Shown: piece after piece, positions 63,891-64,000 of the stretch
Numbering within the stretch: position 1 is the first letter of the stretch
Layout: the number at the start of each line of letters is the position of its first letter
NCBI RefSeq assembly: GCF_009770985.1
Contig: NZ_WSRW01000002.1
Coordinates: 992,001 to 1,056,000, forward strand
Source: Mucilaginibacter lacusdianchii
GTDB lineage: Bacteria; Bacteroidota; Bacteroidia; Sphingobacteriales; Sphingobacteriaceae
Reading direction: 5' to 3'
Length of the DNA: 64,000 nt
Program-made: the position numbers and the translations under genes
The notes under the pieces: model-generated
What the model saw: the letters and a program-made list of their open reading frames with translations, nothing else
Databases searched by the model: none
Told to the model about the DNA's origin: nothing

Positions 63891-64000
63891 CCAAGCCATT
63901 TAACAAGTTTTTATACCCTATTACTATTCTTTTATTGATTTAGAAAAGTGACTATAAGCGCTTATTCTATAATGGCACTGTTTCATTCAATCCTAACAAC
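63891..64000. other. Right end of the window, no feature seen
   Basis: AT-rich DNA after the PAP2 stop. No complete hairpin, gene start or repeat is visible before the window ends. Confidence 0.5.

Noticed and set aside
1..64000. Mobile elements, tRNA or rRNA genes
   Set aside because: No transposase, integrase, att-like repeat or recognisable RNA gene was seen on reading both strands.

Overview
The window looks like the chromosome of a Bacteroidota bacterium of the Sphingobacteriaceae (Mucilaginibacter/Pedobacter-like). Reasons: three SusC/SusD outer-membrane pairs, 'three-Y' propeller regulators, DUF6377- and DUF6660-type proteins, promoters close to the Bacteroidota consensus TTTG-N20-TAnnTTTG, mostly weak Shine-Dalgarno signals, and moderate GC. 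The genus is an inference. I saw no rRNA, tRNA, transposase, integrase or CRISPR array.

Layout. 1-2.9 kb: 5' part of an exported sulfatase, a small RRM RNA-binding protein and an acyltransferase. 3.3-12.2 kb: one compact minus-strand chemosensory operon, STAS-cheY-cheA-cheW-mcp-mcp-cheR-cheD-cheB, with no flagellar gene next to it. 12.3-20.6 kb: a glycerophosphodiesterase, a SusC/SusD pair (locus A), a gene broken by one in-frame TAA, and a DUF218/YdcF protein. 20.8-36.2 kb (locus B): a GH29 alpha-fucosidase on the plus strand, then a minus-strand set of three-Y regulator, SusC, SusD, GH144-like glucanase, GH43-like protein, SGNH hydrolase and GH3 beta-glucosidase. 36.4-54.4 kb (locus C): HPP membrane protein, DUF1349 protein, GH3, DUF6377 regulator, two GH16 enzymes, two PKD lipoproteins, SusD, SusC, and a divergent three-Y regulator. 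54.5-63.9 kb: a TonB receptor with a Cys-rich DUF6660-like partner, a TlpA-type thioredoxin, a second acyltransferase, a large cytoplasmic multi-PAS histidine kinase and a PAP2 phosphatase.

How the parts work together. Locus C reads as a beta-1,3-glucan (laminarin-type) utilisation locus: surface lipoproteins and SusD bind glucan, GH16 enzymes cut it, SusC imports oligosaccharides and GH3 releases glucose. Locus B probably handles another beta-glucan; the GH144-type enzyme suggests beta-1,2-glucan. The susC promoters of B and C, each near a three-Y regulator, share a 14-bp element (CACTACATCACTAC) placed the same way just upstream of the -33 box. This is the best candidate here for an undescribed regulatory system.

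The chemosensory operon encodes two paralogous receptors. One lacks the whole HAMP region, and both end in an aromatic-x-x-aromatic pentapeptide that resembles the docking tail for CheR/CheB. Most genes end in long perfect inverted repeats that can terminate transcription on both strands.
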